Of a DNA stretch of 64,000 nucleotides, positions 63,802 to 64,000 are shown piece after piece; the first letter of the stretch is position 1, and each line of letters begins with the position of its first letter. Under the pieces are notes generated by a model. That model did no database searches. It worked only from the letters and a program-made list of their open reading frames with translations, and was not told where the DNA came from. The DNA comes from AP-15 sp963762575 (GTDB lineage: Bacteria; Pseudomonadota; Alphaproteobacteria; ATCC43930; CGMCC-115725): positions 426,588 to 490,587 of the forward strand of contig CAVXLL010000013.1 in NCBI GenBank assembly GCA_963762575.1. The letters run 5' to 3'. A program made the translations under genes and the position numbers.

Positions 63802-64000
63802 ACCTGGAGGCCGAGGTTGAACCTGGTATCGCCAATCAGGCGAGCTGCCTCAGGCTAGTCGTGTCCTTTCCTAACACAGAATTCTGCTTCGTATGGCGTT
63901 GTTGTCCTCTCTCCGAACCGCGCTAACTACCCGCAAAATATAGTAAATACCTGAGTAGCAGATACTAGCGTCCTGACAACAATTGGTCTGCACATAGTTG

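Overview
High-GC DNA of an alphaproteobacterium, most likely in or near the Rhodospirillales. The evidence is a 16S-tRNA-Ile-tRNA-Ala-23S-5S operon with a short alphaproteobacterial V3 region, a circularly permuted (two-piece) tmRNA gene, an alphaproteobacterial SspB, a DUF1674/SDHAF4 protein and a DivK-like receiver. This placement is inference from gene content; no search was run.

Layout. 1-3.7 kb (minus strand): MurD2, MurL and two proteins that correspond to the two halves of D-glutamate cyclase. 3.9-11 kb: a 51-residue SDHAF4 protein, a class III CoA-transferase, an SMR exporter, glucokinase with trehalose synthesis (OtsA/OtsB), a probable trans-acting sRNA, phenylalanine hydroxylase and an N-formylglutamate amidohydrolase-like protein. 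11-22.5 kb: membrane and secreted proteins, a truncated aldo/keto reductase, an SDR without its catalytic Tyr/Lys, a cyclase-family hydrolase, an LVIVD-repeat protein, a CobW GTPase, a TPR-sulfotransferase and two PEP-CTERM proteins, one behind a sigma-54-type promoter. 22.7-27.8 kb: cupin, glycerol kinase, receiver-cyclase and malic enzyme. 27.8-33.7 kb (minus strand): the rRNA operon. Its 23S gene carries intervening sequences at helix 25 and helix 45, and the helix-45 insert encodes an S23 four-helix-bundle protein. The same GGATCAGG-type hairpin family also sits in both tRNA spacers. 33.8-39.5 kb: a SoeABC-like molybdoenzyme with a TAXI binding protein. 39.6-56.3 kb: RecQ, an HxlR-EmrAB efflux operon, an L,D-transpeptidase with a YcbK-like peptidase, isocitrate dehydrogenase, a LOG protein, a LysM protein, an ECF sigma/anti-sigma/periplasmic sensor set resembling CnrYXH, fumarase and SspB. 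56.3-56.7 kb: split ssrA with tag ANDNFAQEALAA. 57.1-63.8 kb: a second receiver-cyclase and a translationally coupled binding protein, hybrid kinase and response regulator.

Themes. Cell-wall chemistry recurs: the MurL/MurD2 route to D-Glu, an L,D-transpeptidase, a YcbK-like peptidase and LysM. Central carbon genes (glk, glpK, malic enzyme, icd, fumarase) are scattered among signalling genes.

Data quality. At least nine coding regions (otsA, soeA, soeB, soeC, recQ, a 2-hydroxyacid dehydrogenase, the binding protein, the hybrid kinase and a permease remnant) are broken by single-base indels, nearly all one extra base, while protein conservation continues cleanly in the next frame. Residual sequencing error is the simplest explanation for most. 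These genes are given here as whole loci with the break positions stated.
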